From NCBI GenBank assembly GCA_016124975.1, contig WGMP01000012.1:62001-126000 (forward strand): 64,000 nucleotides of DNA. The letters run 5' to 3'. Below, piece by piece: positions 1 to 8,204 of the stretch. Every line of letters starts with the position of its first letter. The first letter of the stretch is position 1. The notes under the pieces are model-generated. The model did not search any database. It was not told where the DNA came from and was given only the letters and a program-made list of their open reading frames with translations. This stretch comes from Phycisphaera sp. (GTDB lineage: Bacteria > Planctomycetota > Phycisphaerae > Phycisphaerales > SM1A02). The translations under genes were made by a program, and so were the position numbers.

Positions 1-280
1 GGCGCAGTTCGCTCAGTGGGGGCTTGGGCCGCTGCAGCCCGGCCGCGAGATGCTCGACTTCGACGGGAACGGAGCGCTCGGCGCGGAGGATGTCGACGCG
101 TTCTGGCAGCGTGCGTCGTTCGCGCGAGGCGACCTCGACGAAAGCGGCTCCGTCGACGCAGGCGATCTCGCGCAGATGCTCGGCTCCTGGGGATCGAAGG
201 GCTCGCACGCGGACCTCGATCTCGACGGATCGGTCGGCGCGGGCGATCTCGCCATCCTGCTCGGCGCGTGGGGCGGATGA
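1..280 (+). CDS. C-terminal end of a secreted dockerin-repeat protein (5' part outside window)
   Basis: The frame is open from base 2 to the TGA at 278-280, so only the last 92 residues are visible and the main domain and start lie upstream. The visible part holds three calcium-loop-like repeats, DFDGNGALGAEDVDAFW, DLDESGSVDAGDLAQML and DLDLDGSVGAGDLAILLG, the last two ending in GSWG/GAWG. This is the 'GC-type' dockerin-like tail seen at the C-terminus of many exported Phycisphaerae proteins. In cellulosomal bacteria dockerins bind cohesins; in planctomycetes the partner is unknown, so surface anchoring is inferred. It converges on the FG-GAP gene, whose stop is 18 bp away. Confidence 0.85.
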   Translation, partial: AQFAQWGLGPLQPGREMLDFDGNGALGAEDVDAFWQRASFARGDLDESGSVDAGDLAQMLGSWGSKGSHADLDLDGSVGAGDLAILLGAWGG

Positions 281-298
281 CCCGCGCCCGCCGCGGGG

Positions 299-1762
299 TC
301 AGGGCGCGGGCAGCTCCAGCACGAGCTCAAGCACGCGATCCACGCCGTCGATGCGCGCAGACATCGTGTCGCCGTTCGGCCAGCGGAGCTCGACCTGAAC
401 GGGCCCCGCGTGCGCCCCGAGCCCGAAGTGCAGGATCGGGCCGTTCGCGTTGCCTTCGCCCGTGCCGACCTCGACCTGTCGCGTCAGCGTGCGGCCATCG
501 GGAAGCGTCACGCGCGCCTGTGCGCCGATCGCGTCGCGGTTCACGCGGAATCCGTCGCCCCGGAGGCGAAGGCCGAGCCAGTGCGCGCTTCGTGCGCCTT
601 CGTTCAGGAACACCTTGCCCGCGGTCGCGAGGTCGAGCCGGCCGTCGCGGTTCACATCGGCCCACGCGGCCTGGTAGGTCGGCGGCAGCGACTCGAGGCC
701 GGAACCCGCCGTCGCATCGCTGAAGACCCACGGCGCGCCCGCCTTCGCTGCGTCGTTGCGGAAAAGCACGGGGAAGTTCGGCTTCTTGAAGCTCGCCGTC
801 GCGTAGACCGTCGTGAGGAAGAGATCGAGGTCGCCGTCGTTGTCGAAGTCGCCCGCCGCAGGGGAGGCATAGCTCTCCTGGTACCACACGCCGCATTCGG
901 CCTTGTCCTCGAAGTTCCAGTCCCTCGCCGCGCCGAGATTACGGAGGAACCGGCTCTTGGGCTGGTCGCCGCGCGAGTCGACATGCGCGAAGTTGCCCGC
1001 GAAGAGATCGAAGCGACCGTCGTTGTCAAAGTCGGCGAAGCAGGCGCCGATCGAGTGGCCGCCCGCGAATCCCTCGCTCGTCGCGATCGCGCCGCGCGCG
1101 GCCGCGTCGTCCGTGAAGACCGCCTTGCCGTCGTTGACAAGCAGTGCGTTCGGCTGCAGGCGGTAGTTCGAGCGGTAGAGGTCGAGGTCGCCGTCCTCGT
1201 CGAAGTCGCAGGCCGTGACGCCGCGCGTGCGGCGATCGGATGTGGTGGACGCGACACGGAAGCCCTTGCCGCGCTCGTTGAGAAGCAGGATCGATGGATA
1301 AGTCGTCTGCGTCGGCCAGTCTTCGTAGCCGCCGAAGTAGGCGTCGACAAAGCCATCGCCGTCGAAGTCGCCGACCGCGACGCCGCGCGACACGGTCTTC
1401 GGGAGTTCGGGGAGCGGCAGCGGCTCGAACCGCAGCGAGTCGCCGTCGCGCACACCGCGCGCCACTGCGATCGGCGCGAAGGACACGAGGTCGCCGACGC
1501 CGTCGTTGTCGATGTCCGCGACGACTCCCTCGCCCGGTGCCTCGACGCGGGTGAACGCCTCGCCCCCGCGATTGAGCCACAATGCGCCGTTCGTGCGGAG
1601 GTCGGGCCAGCCGTCCGCGTTCGCGTCGCACCATGCCGCGTGCTGGCCTGAGGGTTCGATCCCAAGCGCGGCGGAGCGGTCGGCGAACACGGGCTCGGGC
1701 GAGGGCGAGGCCGCCTGCGCGGACAGCGCGGCGATGAGTGCGAGGAGGGCGGTTGCGCTCAT
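299..1762 (-). CDS. Secreted FG-GAP/VCBS repeat protein with C-terminal ASPIC/UnbV domain
   Basis: A 487-residue exported protein of unknown partner or ligand. I chose the ATG at 1762 because it begins a clear signal peptide (MSATALLALIAALSAQAAS) and has GGAG six bases upstream; the frame extends about 60 codons further but that part is arginine-rich and unlike a protein N-terminus. Six calcium-binding FG-GAP/VCBS loops follow, for example DIDNDGVGDL, GDFDGDGFVDAY, DFDEDGDLDLY, DFDNDGRFDLF, DFDNDGDLDLF and DVNRDGRLDLA, which should fold as a beta propeller. The last 80 or so residues match the ASPIC/UnbV domain (RVNRDAIGAQARV...GPVQVELRWPNGD). Such proteins are common on planctomycete surfaces; the exact role is unknown. 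Confidence 0.88.
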   Translation of the reverse strand: MSATALLALIAALSAQAASPSPEPVFADRSAALGIEPSGQHAAWCDANADGWPDLRTNGALWLNRGGEAFTRVEAPGEGVVADIDNDGVGDLVSFAPIAVARGVRDGDSLRFEPLPLPELPKTVSRGVAVGDFDGDGFVDAYFGGYEDWPTQTTYPSILLLNERGKGFRVASTTSDRRTRGVTACDFDEDGDLDLYRSNYRLQPNALLVNDGKAVFTDDAAARGAIATSEGFAGGHSIGACFADFDNDGRFDLFAGNFAHVDSRGDQPKSRFLRNLGAARDWNFEDKAECGVWYQESYASPAAGDFDNDGDLDLFLTTVYATASFKKPNFPVLFRNDAAKAGAPWVFSDATAGSGLESLPPTYQAAWADVNRDGRLDLATAGKVFLNEGARSAHWLGLRLRGDGFRVNRDAIGAQARVTLPDGRTLTRQVEVGTGEGNANGPILHFGLGAHAGPVQVELRWPNGDTMSARIDGVDRVLELVLELPAP

Positions 1763-1879
1763 GGATGCTCCAAGTGGTTCCGCGGTGCGGTGGCAACCGC
1801 ATTGGAACGCAAAGCGTGGTGCCGTGCGCAGAGCGTCGAGGCCGCGCGCGGCGTGCGTTCGCGCAGCGTCGCGCCCTCG

Positions 1880-1913
1880 CACGGGGGCGATCCGCAGTAG
1901 GATCGCCCCCGTG
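1880..1913 (+). promoter_or_regulatory. 14-bp perfect hairpin covering the -10-like box and GTG start of the FkbM-like gene
   Basis: The arm CACGGGGGCGATCC (1880-1893) is the exact reverse complement of 1900-1913, with loop GCAGTA. The right arm contains TAGGAT (1898-1903), a plausible -10 hexamer 7 nt before GTG 1911, and the GTG itself. It could be an operator dyad or an RNA hairpin that hides the start codon. Both readings are inference. Confidence 0.5.
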
Positions 1914-2726
1914 CAGCCGACGCCCATCGATCGCAGCCTCACCCATGCGGTCTCCCGCGGTGATCTTGTGCGCGTCGGAAGCGAGTTCGACGGCGGCTAT
2001 GTCGTGCCCGCGGAGATCCTCGCGAACTGCGACGGGATCCTCGGCCTCGGCATCCATGCGGACTGGTCGTTCGAGGAGCAGGCCCTCGCGCGCATGGCCG
2101 TGCGGCGCGCCGATCTCTACGACCCGACGACCACGCTTCCTTGGCTCTGGCGCCGCGCGCCGTGGGGCATCGTGCGCGTGCTCGGCGGGCTCCTCTCGGG
2201 CAAGGCGAAGCGTGTGGCGGATGGGCGCGCGCGGCTCGCGGCTCCGTGGAGGTACGGCCGCTTCTTCCGCGATCCCGTGCGACATGTGCGCGCCTTCATC
2301 GGGCCCGAGGATCGCGCGGGGCAAGTCGGCATCGCGCGGGCGATTGCGGCGCTGCGCGCGCGCGGTGCATCGCGCATCGTGCTCAAGATGGACATCGAGG
2401 GCGGCGAGTACGAGACGCTCGCGGGCATCGCGCGCTGGGGCGATGCGGTCGACCTCCTCCTCGTCGAGTTTCACGGAATCCATACAGACCCGGCGCGCTT
2501 CAACGCCACCATGCGCGAGCTTTCCGAGCTGTTCGTCCCCGCGCACCTCCACGGCAACAACTCCGCGCCACTGACGGCGGACGGCTTCCCTTCGATGGTC
2601 GAGATCACCTTCGTGTCGAGGCGGGTGCTGCCGCAGCCGATCGAGGTCGCGGAGCGCGCCTATCCCGACGCGCGGCTCGATCGCCCGAACTCGCTGCGGG
2701 GGCCCGATGTCTCCTTCCGCGCGTAG
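1911..2726 (+). CDS. FkbM-family-like SAM-dependent methyltransferase
   Basis: A 271-residue protein. The motif KMDIEGGEYETL followed by LLVEFHGIH is typical of the FkbM methyltransferase family, and the N-terminus (RVGSEFDGGYVVP) matches the relatives that lack a separate glycine-rich loop. The likely reaction is O-methylation of a sugar or other small-molecule substrate; the substrate cannot be told. There is no early ATG, so I start at GTG 1911, which lies 7 nt after a TAGGAT box and has no Shine-Dalgarno, suggesting a leaderless transcript. A GTG slightly further in (within LVRVGSEF) is an alternative. It is divergent from the FG-GAP gene and ends just before a strong terminator. Confidence 0.75.
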   Translation: MQPTPIDRSLTHAVSRGDLVRVGSEFDGGYVVPAEILANCDGILGLGIHADWSFEEQALARMAVRRADLYDPTTTLPWLWRRAPWGIVRVLGGLLSGKAKRVADGRARLAAPWRYGRFFRDPVRHVRAFIGPEDRAGQVGIARAIAALRARGASRIVLKMDIEGGEYETLAGIARWGDAVDLLLVEFHGIHTDPARFNATMRELSELFVPAHLHGNNSAPLTADGFPSMVEITFVSRRVLPQPIEVAERAYPDARLDRPNSLRGPDVSFRA

Positions 2727-2772
2727 CGAGGCCTGAATCGGAGTCCGCCGCTTGACAGGGCGAAGCAAAAAG

Positions 2773-2803
2773 AAGCGCGGCCCCCGAAGAGGGGGCCGCG
2801 CTT
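2773..2803. terminator. Bidirectional intrinsic terminator
   Basis: Perfect 13-bp stem, AAGCGCGGCCCCC (2773-2785) against 2791-2803, with loop GAAGA. It sits between the convergent FkbM-like gene and the PEP-CTERM-like gene. Read on the minus strand the stem is followed by CTTTTTG, a good U-tract, so it mainly serves the PEP-CTERM-like gene. Confidence 0.85.
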
Positions 2804-2851
2804 GATTGTCAGGGAGTGATGCCTTCGGGCCGCCGAGGCAGCCATTTCGCC

Positions 2852-3451
2852 TCAGCGACGACGACGGGCCGCGAGGCCCGCGACGCCAAGGAGGGCGAGC
2901 GCGCCGGGAGTCGGCACGGTCGTGAGCTCGAAGGCGTGGATGAGGTTGCCCGTGACGATGGTCTGCGAACCGACCGATGCAGGAGTCGAGGTCAAGAACC
3001 AACGACCCGTCGCCCCGTCGACGCCGGAGATCGACATGGAGCCAATCTGGGCGACGGAGATCCCGTCGGCCTCGTCGAGCGTGATCGTCCAGATGAAGTT
3101 GCCAGCCTGCGGCAGCGCGACATCGAACGAGCTGAGCTCGACGGCGGACGAATCGAGGAAGGTGAAGCGGAGCGAGGTCGCGGCGACCGTCACGCCACCG
3201 ACGAAGCGGAGCTGCGTGAGGGTCTCGGAGGCTCCGGTCATCACAGAGGTGTAGTTCGCCGTGCCGAGGGCAGTGCCTGCGGGGAACCCAGAGTAGGGGC
3301 CGGGAATGCTGGAGTAGACCACGGCAGGCGGGTTGAACGACGCGTTGTCGGAGCCGATCTCAGCCCACGAAACGGTGATAGCACCTTGCGCGGCAAGGGA
3401 CAGGGACGCAGCGGCAGCAACCGCCGCAGTGCGGACGCACAGATTCATCAT
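2852..3451 (-). CDS. Exported protein with PEP-CTERM-like sorting tail
   Basis: A 199-residue small exported protein of unknown function. The start is the first of two adjacent ATGs (3451), with GAGG five bases upstream; it begins a signal peptide (MMNLCVRTAAVAAAASLSLA). The middle is a beta-rich domain without a recognised family. The C-terminus, VPTPGALALLGVAGLAARRRR, is the planctomycete version of a PEP-CTERM signal: a proline motif, one hydrophobic span and an arginine cluster, normally processed by an exosortase-like enzyme. The canonical VPEP is replaced by VPTPG. It is followed by a strong terminator. Confidence 0.85.
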   Translation of the reverse strand: MMNLCVRTAAVAAAASLSLAAQGAITVSWAEIGSDNASFNPPAVVYSSIPGPYSGFPAGTALGTANYTSVMTGASETLTQLRFVGGVTVAATSLRFTFLDSSAVELSSFDVALPQAGNFIWTITLDEADGISVAQIGSMSISGVDGATGRWFLTSTPASVGSQTIVTGNLIHAFELTTVPTPGALALLGVAGLAARRRR

Positions 3452-3712
3452 GTTGGCCTCGAAGAGGGGGAGGGAAGGGAGGAACAGGGAGAACAAAGTC
3501 CGCCGAGGGGGGCGGACCTCAGAGGACTGCCACCAAAAACGACCGAGTCAATGAGAATTGTCGATGAATGGCGGAAAATTCCGCCGAGATCGCCCCCGAG
3601 GGCCCCGTGCACGGCTTCGGCATCCCGATAACGGCCCCCAGAGCGCGGCCAAGGCGCAGTTTCGGCCCAAGGAGTTCACGGGCTGGACTCCGTCCCATCC
3701 TGAACTCCAAAG

Positions 3713-3760
3713 CCTTCGGACTCGACGGCCTTTGGACTCGACGGCCTTTGGACTCGACGG
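3713..3760. repeat. Three tandem copies of a 16-bp repeat
   Basis: Units CCTTYGGACTCGACGG at 3713-3728, 3729-3744 and 3745-3760; the last two are identical and a fourth partial copy begins at 3761. The period is not a multiple of three and the stretch is intergenic. Confidence 0.9.
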
Positions 3761-3818
3761 CCTTCCCGATTCCACAGCCTCAGCTCCGCCCCATGCAGGA
3801 TTCGAGGGACCACGCAAA

Positions 3819-3844
3819 GGCCCGCCCTGATGCCAGGGCGGGCC
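3819..3844 (-). terminator. Intrinsic terminator of the subtilisin-type protease gene
   Basis: GGCCCGCCCTG (3819-3829) pairs perfectly with 3834-3844 over 11 bp with a four-base loop. On the minus strand the stem is followed by TTTG. It lies 45 bp past the stop codon. Confidence 0.75.
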
Positions 3845-3889
3845 GAAGGGGAGGAGAGAGTCTGGGCGGCGAGACGCTTCGCCGATGGG

Positions 3890-5953
3890 TCAGTTCAACG
3901 GAACGCCGCGGAGCTCGACCGCGTCGATGTCCGCCCACTCGTCGTTTCGATTGGCGTTCGTGCGGAACCTGAATCGGAAGTCCGCACGGTTCGACGCGCC
4001 CGCGGGCAGCGAGATCCAGCCCTGCGAGAACGCGTTGTTGCGCACCTGCGCTGCGATCGTCCACGCCGAGCCGTTCCACCACTCGACGAACAGCCACTCG
4101 CTGCTTTCGAGACCCGCCGTGCGGCGAGCCACGTTCAACTCGATGCTGCCATAGCCCACGGTGCTGATCGAGCGCTGCATCCACGAGGTGCGGAGCACAC
4201 GGGCGCCCCAGGCTCCGTCGAAGGTGGCCGCGGTCGAAGCGAAGGAGTTGGTGTTCTGTCGGGTCCATCCGCCAGTGGTGAGGTTGCCCGACTCAAAGCC
4301 GTCCGCGAAGAGCGTCACGGGCTCGGGTGGCGGCGGGGGGGCGACAGGGGTGGCGGCGACGATCGCCGAGGCGGGCGATGCGTTTCCAGCATCGTCCTCC
4401 GCGACCACGAAGTAGGAGTAGGTCGTGCCGTTGACCAGGCCCGTATCCGCGAAGGTGGCGCCCGTCAGGAGAGCGGGCGTGATCTCGGCGAAGTTGGTGC
4501 CGTCGGTCGAGCGGAACACCGCGTAGCCCGCGAGATCGCTCTCAGGCGAGGCGTTCCACGCGAGGTCGACGCGGGCGTCGCCAGCGGTGGCGACAAGGCC
4601 CGACGGGGCCGCTGGCGGCGTCGTGTCGGGCGCGTCGGGCGGAGTCATGGCGATCGCGGCCGCTGCGTTGATGCGTCCGTAGCCGAAGGTGCCGTCGACG
4701 CCCGCTGTGCCGAGGTCGACGCAGGTGGCGCGCAGGATCGCCTCGACCTCCGCAGGGGTGAGCGACGGGTTGCGCGACCAGATGAGCCCGCAGAGTCCTG
4801 CGGTGATCGGGCAGGCGAAGCTCGTGCCGCTGACGCTCGTGTACGAGGTCGTTGAGGTGCGCGAGGTCGTGCGGATGCTGACGCCCGGGGCAAACAGGTC
4901 GACGAGCGTGCCGTAGTTCGAGAACGAGGCCCGCAGGTCGTTCTGATCGGTTGCGCCGACGACGATCACGCTGTCCTCGCGGTTGCCGCTGAGGTTCGCG
5001 TTGCTGTTGCCTGCGGCCCAGACGAGAAGCGCGCCCTTCGAGCGGACATAGGTGCCGGTCGTGAACACGGTCGAACTGTTCACGCCGCTGTAGCTGACGC
5101 TCGCCACCTTGTCGCCCGCATCGGCGGCTACGCGCGCGGCCAGCGTCAGGTTCGAGATCGAGGCACTGCCGTCGGCGCTGTCGGTGACGCGCATGGTGCG
5201 GTGGCCGAGGTTCCAGCCCATTCCCGCGACGCCGACCGCGTTGTTGCCGTTCGCGGCGGCGCTGCCCGAGCAGTTCGTGCCGTGGCCGTTGACGTCGTTG
5301 ATCGCGCCGCCCTGGCTCTCCCACTTCTGCGACGGCACGTTGTAGCCCTCGCGCTTGTGAAGGAGGAGGTCCTGGTGCGTCGCCAGGATGCCCGTGTCGC
5401 AGATGGCGATCACGATGTCGGGCGAACCCGTCTCGAGATCCCACGCGGCGCACGAGCCGAGGCGGTTCGCCGCGTGATGCCATTGCTGGCTGAACTGCGA
5501 ATCATCCGGGCAGGCGACGGGGAAGACGATCCAGTCAGGCTCGACATACTCGAAGTTGCCCGTCGCCATGAGGCGGGCGATGACCGTGTTCTCGGTTTCG
5601 CCCGCGGGAACCTTCACGAGGTACTCGCCGACTTCGGGGAAGTGCCGCGCGATGCCGAGGGCGCGGAGGTCGCGCTCGGCCTGCGCGACGGCGCGTGCGT
5701 AGGCGGCCTCGCTCAGTCCGCGCTCCGCAGCCTTCTCGGGCTGGAGCGGCCGCGCGATGAGCACGCCGCTGAACTGGCGCTCCCCGGGAATCTCCTCGAA
5801 GAGGTGCAGCACCACCTGCGCCTCGGCGGAGGACACGGCGGGCAGGGTGGCGATGAAGACCGGAACTGCAGCGGTCGGAACGATGGCGGAAAGGGGCGCG
5901 ACGATTGCCCCTGCGATGGAGACGAGCCAGCGCGAGATCGGTCTGTTCTTCAT
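3890..5953 (-). CDS. Secreted subtilisin-family (S8) serine protease with fibronectin III and C-terminal beta domain
   Basis: A 687-residue exported endopeptidase. The ATG at 5953 has GGAGG eight bases upstream and starts a signal peptide (about residues 1-45). An I9-type propeptide region follows (ALGIARHFPEVGEYLVKVP). The catalytic triad is visible: Asp in IAICDTGILATHQDL, His in NGHGTNCSGSAAANG, Ser in VSGTSFACPITAGLCG, plus the oxyanion Asn in VWAAGNSNANL. After the protease comes a fibronectin type III module (DTTPPAAPSGLVATAGDARV) and a jelly-roll-like C-terminal domain (about the last 140 residues). It has neither dockerin nor PEP-CTERM tail. The likely role is extracellular proteolysis. 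Confidence 0.93.
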   Translation of the reverse strand: MKNRPISRWLVSIAGAIVAPLSAIVPTAAVPVFIATLPAVSSAEAQVVLHLFEEIPGERQFSGVLIARPLQPEKAAERGLSEAAYARAVAQAERDLRALGIARHFPEVGEYLVKVPAGETENTVIARLMATGNFEYVEPDWIVFPVACPDDSQFSQQWHHAANRLGSCAAWDLETGSPDIVIAICDTGILATHQDLLLHKREGYNVPSQKWESQGGAINDVNGHGTNCSGSAAANGNNAVGVAGMGWNLGHRTMRVTDSADGSASISNLTLAARVAADAGDKVASVSYSGVNSSTVFTTGTYVRSKGALLVWAAGNSNANLSGNREDSVIVVGATDQNDLRASFSNYGTLVDLFAPGVSIRTTSRTSTTSYTSVSGTSFACPITAGLCGLIWSRNPSLTPAEVEAILRATCVDLGTAGVDGTFGYGRINAAAAIAMTPPDAPDTTPPAAPSGLVATAGDARVDLAWNASPESDLAGYAVFRSTDGTNFAEITPALLTGATFADTGLVNGTTYSYFVVAEDDAGNASPASAIVAATPVAPPPPPEPVTLFADGFESGNLTTGGWTRQNTNSFASTAATFDGAWGARVLRTSWMQRSISTVGYGSIELNVARRTAGLESSEWLFVEWWNGSAWTIAAQVRNNAFSQGWISLPAGASNRADFRFRFRTNANRNDEWADIDAVELRGVPLN

Positions 5954-6099
5954 GGTGGAAACCTCCAGGAGTCCGCAGTGTCCGCGCAGGTCGCCGAGAT
6001 CTCTCACAAGCGTGCAGAAAATCCGTCGGCTCGCCCTGAATCGGGTGTTCGCCTGAACGGCGGCCTGCCCGCTACGCTTGCGGCCGAGGAGGTCCCCGC

Positions 6100-7125
6100 A
6101 TGAAGCTGGCCGTCTACTCGCACCGCGGCTACGAAGCCCCGTTCCTCGAGAAGGCTGCGCAAGGCACGGGGATCGAGCTCCTTCCGATCCCCGTGGCGCT
6201 GTCGCCGCTTTCCGCGCCGCTGGCACGGGGATGCCTCGGGGTCTCCGTCTTCGTCGGAGACGACGCCTCGGAAGCGTCGCTGCGCGTCCTCGCCGAGGGG
6301 GGCACGCGGGCGCTCGTCCTGCGCTGCGCCGGCTTCAACCATGTGGACATCGCGGCGGCGGCGCGCCTCGGCATCACGGTGGCGCGGGTGCCCGCCTACT
6401 CGCCGCACTCCGTGGCGGAGCACGCGGTCGGGCTCATGCTGGCCTTGAACCGCAAGCTGCACCGCGCCTTCAATCGCGTGCGCGAGCAGGACTTCTCGCT
6501 CGACGGCCTGATGGGCTTCGACATGCACGGGAAGACCGTCGGCATCGTCGGGGCGGGGCAGATCGGCGAGGTCGCCTGCCGCATCCTCCTCGGCTTCGGG
6601 TGCCGGGTGATCGCGCACGACCCGAGGCCGAGCGAGGGCTGCCTCGCGCTCGGGGTTCCGTTCGTCGGCATGGACGAACTCCTCGGCGACAGCGACATCG
6701 TCTCGCTGCATTGCCCACTGACCCCCGCGACGCGCCACCTGATCGACCGCGACGCGCTCGCGGCCATGCGCAAGGGGGTCATGATCGTCAACACGAGCCG
6801 CGGCGCCGTCATCGACACGCGCGCCCTGATCGACGCGCTCAAGCAGGGCCATGTCGGTTCCGTCGGCCTCGATGTCTACGAGGAGGAGGGTGATCTCTTC
6901 TTCCGCGACCTCTCGGAGACGGTCATCCAGGACGACGTGTTCGTGCGTCTCATGACCTTCCCCAACGTGCTCATCACGGCGCATCAGGCGTTTCTCACGC
7001 GCGAGGCGCTCACGGCCATCGCCGCCACCACGGTCGGGAACGCGGCCGCGTTCCTGCGGGGCGCCGTGCCCGAGGAGAATCTCGTCGACGCGCGGCTGAT
7101 CGCGCCACCCGCCGCGGGCCGTTGA
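6100..7125 (+). CDS. ldhA: D-lactate dehydrogenase-type 2-hydroxyacid dehydrogenase
   Basis: A 341-residue cytosolic NAD-dependent enzyme expected to interconvert pyruvate and D-lactate. The start ATG has GAGGAGG nine bases upstream. The NAD-binding glycine motif is GIVGAGQIGEVACRIL. Catalytic Arg lies in NTSRGAVID, Glu in DVYEEEGDLFF and His in ITAHQAFLT. The segment RCAGFNHVDIAAAARLGI and the long DVYEEEGDLFFRD insertion are typical of the E. coli LdhA/fungal-type D-lactate dehydrogenases rather than of glycerate or phosphoglycerate dehydrogenases. Length is normal for the family. A related 2-hydroxyacid substrate cannot be excluded. Confidence 0.9.
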   Translation: MKLAVYSHRGYEAPFLEKAAQGTGIELLPIPVALSPLSAPLARGCLGVSVFVGDDASEASLRVLAEGGTRALVLRCAGFNHVDIAAAARLGITVARVPAYSPHSVAEHAVGLMLALNRKLHRAFNRVREQDFSLDGLMGFDMHGKTVGIVGAGQIGEVACRILLGFGCRVIAHDPRPSEGCLALGVPFVGMDELLGDSDIVSLHCPLTPATRHLIDRDALAAMRKGVMIVNTSRGAVIDTRALIDALKQGHVGSVGLDVYEEEGDLFFRDLSETVIQDDVFVRLMTFPNVLITAHQAFLTREALTAIAATTVGNAAAFLRGAVPEENLVDARLIAPPAAGR

Positions 7126-7217
7126 GATCGGACATGCGGGAGCGGGATACACTCGCGGGGTCGGGGAGCGGGCGCGGGCCGCGCATTCGCTCCGCCCGCA
7201 GCGAAAGGAGCGGATCC

Positions 7218-8195
7218 ATGTCGTCCACCTCGGGAAACAGTGGCGCGGGAGTCACGGTGCGGGACCGCGGCGCGAAGGCCCGCGCCGCGGCGACCGCGTC
7301 GGTCGGGATCAGGTCGGTCGTCGTGCCCGTCGACCTCTCCGCGATCTCGGATCGCGTGCTGGGGAGGGTCGCGCGGCTGCCGCTCGCTGCGGACGCGCGC
7401 GTGACCCTCGTGCATGTCGCGCCATCCTCTGCGTCCGCATCGGAAGGGCGGCGCACGATGCGTGCGGCCGGAGACGCGCTAGCCCATGAGGCCGCGCATC
7501 TTCGCACGGCACTTCCGGCGACGGTGCGGGTCGAGTGCGTCGTCCGCGACGGCGGCGCCGCCGCGGAGATCACGGCCATCGCGAAGGAGAAGTCGGCGGA
7601 GCTGATCGTGATGGGACGAGGCGGAAGCCGCGCGCTCCGCGATGCGTTCCTTGGCTCCACCGCCGAGCGCGTGATCCGGGCCGCGCGGCGCCCCGTGCTG
7701 GCCGTGCGGCTCTCGCCGCGCGCGGCGTACGCACGGCCCGCCGCTGCGGTCGATCTCGACGCGTCTGTCCCTCGCGTGATCGCATGGCTCCTCCGCGTCG
7801 CCGATGGATCGGCCCAGCGGGTCGAGGTGATCCACGCCCTCAGGACCCCGTTCGAGGGCAGGGCCTACTCGGGAGCCGCGCCGGAGGACGTGGCGGAGCG
7901 GCGCGCGGAGCTGCGGCGCGCAGCGGCCGATGCGCTCGGCGTCTCCGTGGGGCAGGGGTTCGCGCTCCGAAACGGGCGCTCGCTCCCGCCCCGATGGGCG
8001 CTCCATCTCCTGCAGGGCGCGCCGAGGACGGCGGTGCCGGCCGCGGTCGAGCGCTCGCGCGTCGACCTCCTCGCGCTCGGGACGCGCGGCCCGTCGGGTC
8101 TTTCACAGGCCTTCGTCGGTTCGGTCGCCGGGGATCTCCTGCGCACGCTCTCCTGCGATGTCCTGATGGTGCCGCCGGCGGCGTCGACCGCGTGA
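7218..8195 (+). CDS. Tandem-domain universal stress protein (UspA family)
   Basis: A 325-residue cytosolic protein with two Usp domains. The start at 7218 has GAAAGGAG just upstream; the frame extends further but without a better start. Each domain carries the ATP-binding pattern G-2x-G-9x-G-S: first GRGGSRALRDAFLGS, second GTRGPSGLSQAFVGS. Usp proteins bind ATP and respond to starvation, redox and membrane stress; tandem forms are common in anaerobic or slowly growing bacteria. It lies 92 bp after the lactate dehydrogenase gene on the same strand and converges on acr3 with only 9 bp between the stops. Confidence 0.9.
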   Translation: MSSTSGNSGAGVTVRDRGAKARAAATASVGIRSVVVPVDLSAISDRVLGRVARLPLAADARVTLVHVAPSSASASEGRRTMRAAGDALAHEAAHLRTALPATVRVECVVRDGGAAAEITAIAKEKSAELIVMGRGGSRALRDAFLGSTAERVIRAARRPVLAVRLSPRAAYARPAAAVDLDASVPRVIAWLLRVADGSAQRVEVIHALRTPFEGRAYSGAAPEDVAERRAELRRAAADALGVSVGQGFALRNGRSLPPRWALHLLQGAPRTAVPAAVERSRVDLLALGTRGPSGLSQAFVGSVAGDLLRTLSCDVLMVPPAASTA

Positions 8196-8204
8196 GCGGC
8201 CTCG

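Larger units (their letters stand above)
3452..3889. other. Gene-free stretch upstream of the PEP-CTERM-like gene
   Basis: It holds a purine-rich leader (3461-3500), a 16-bp tandem repeat (3713-3760) and the terminator of the subtilisin gene (3819-3844). I see no convincing coding frame on either strand. Confidence 0.6.

Noticed and set aside
410-1651. Long plus-strand frame opposite the FG-GAP gene
   Set aside because: Arginine/alanine/valine-rich product without domains; a shadow of the high-GC minus-strand gene, which has a signal peptide and clear repeats.
5201-6103. 300-codon plus-strand frame opposite the subtilisin gene
   Set aside because: The opposite strand carries the full Asp-His-Ser protease; the plus-strand product matches nothing and is of antisense composition.
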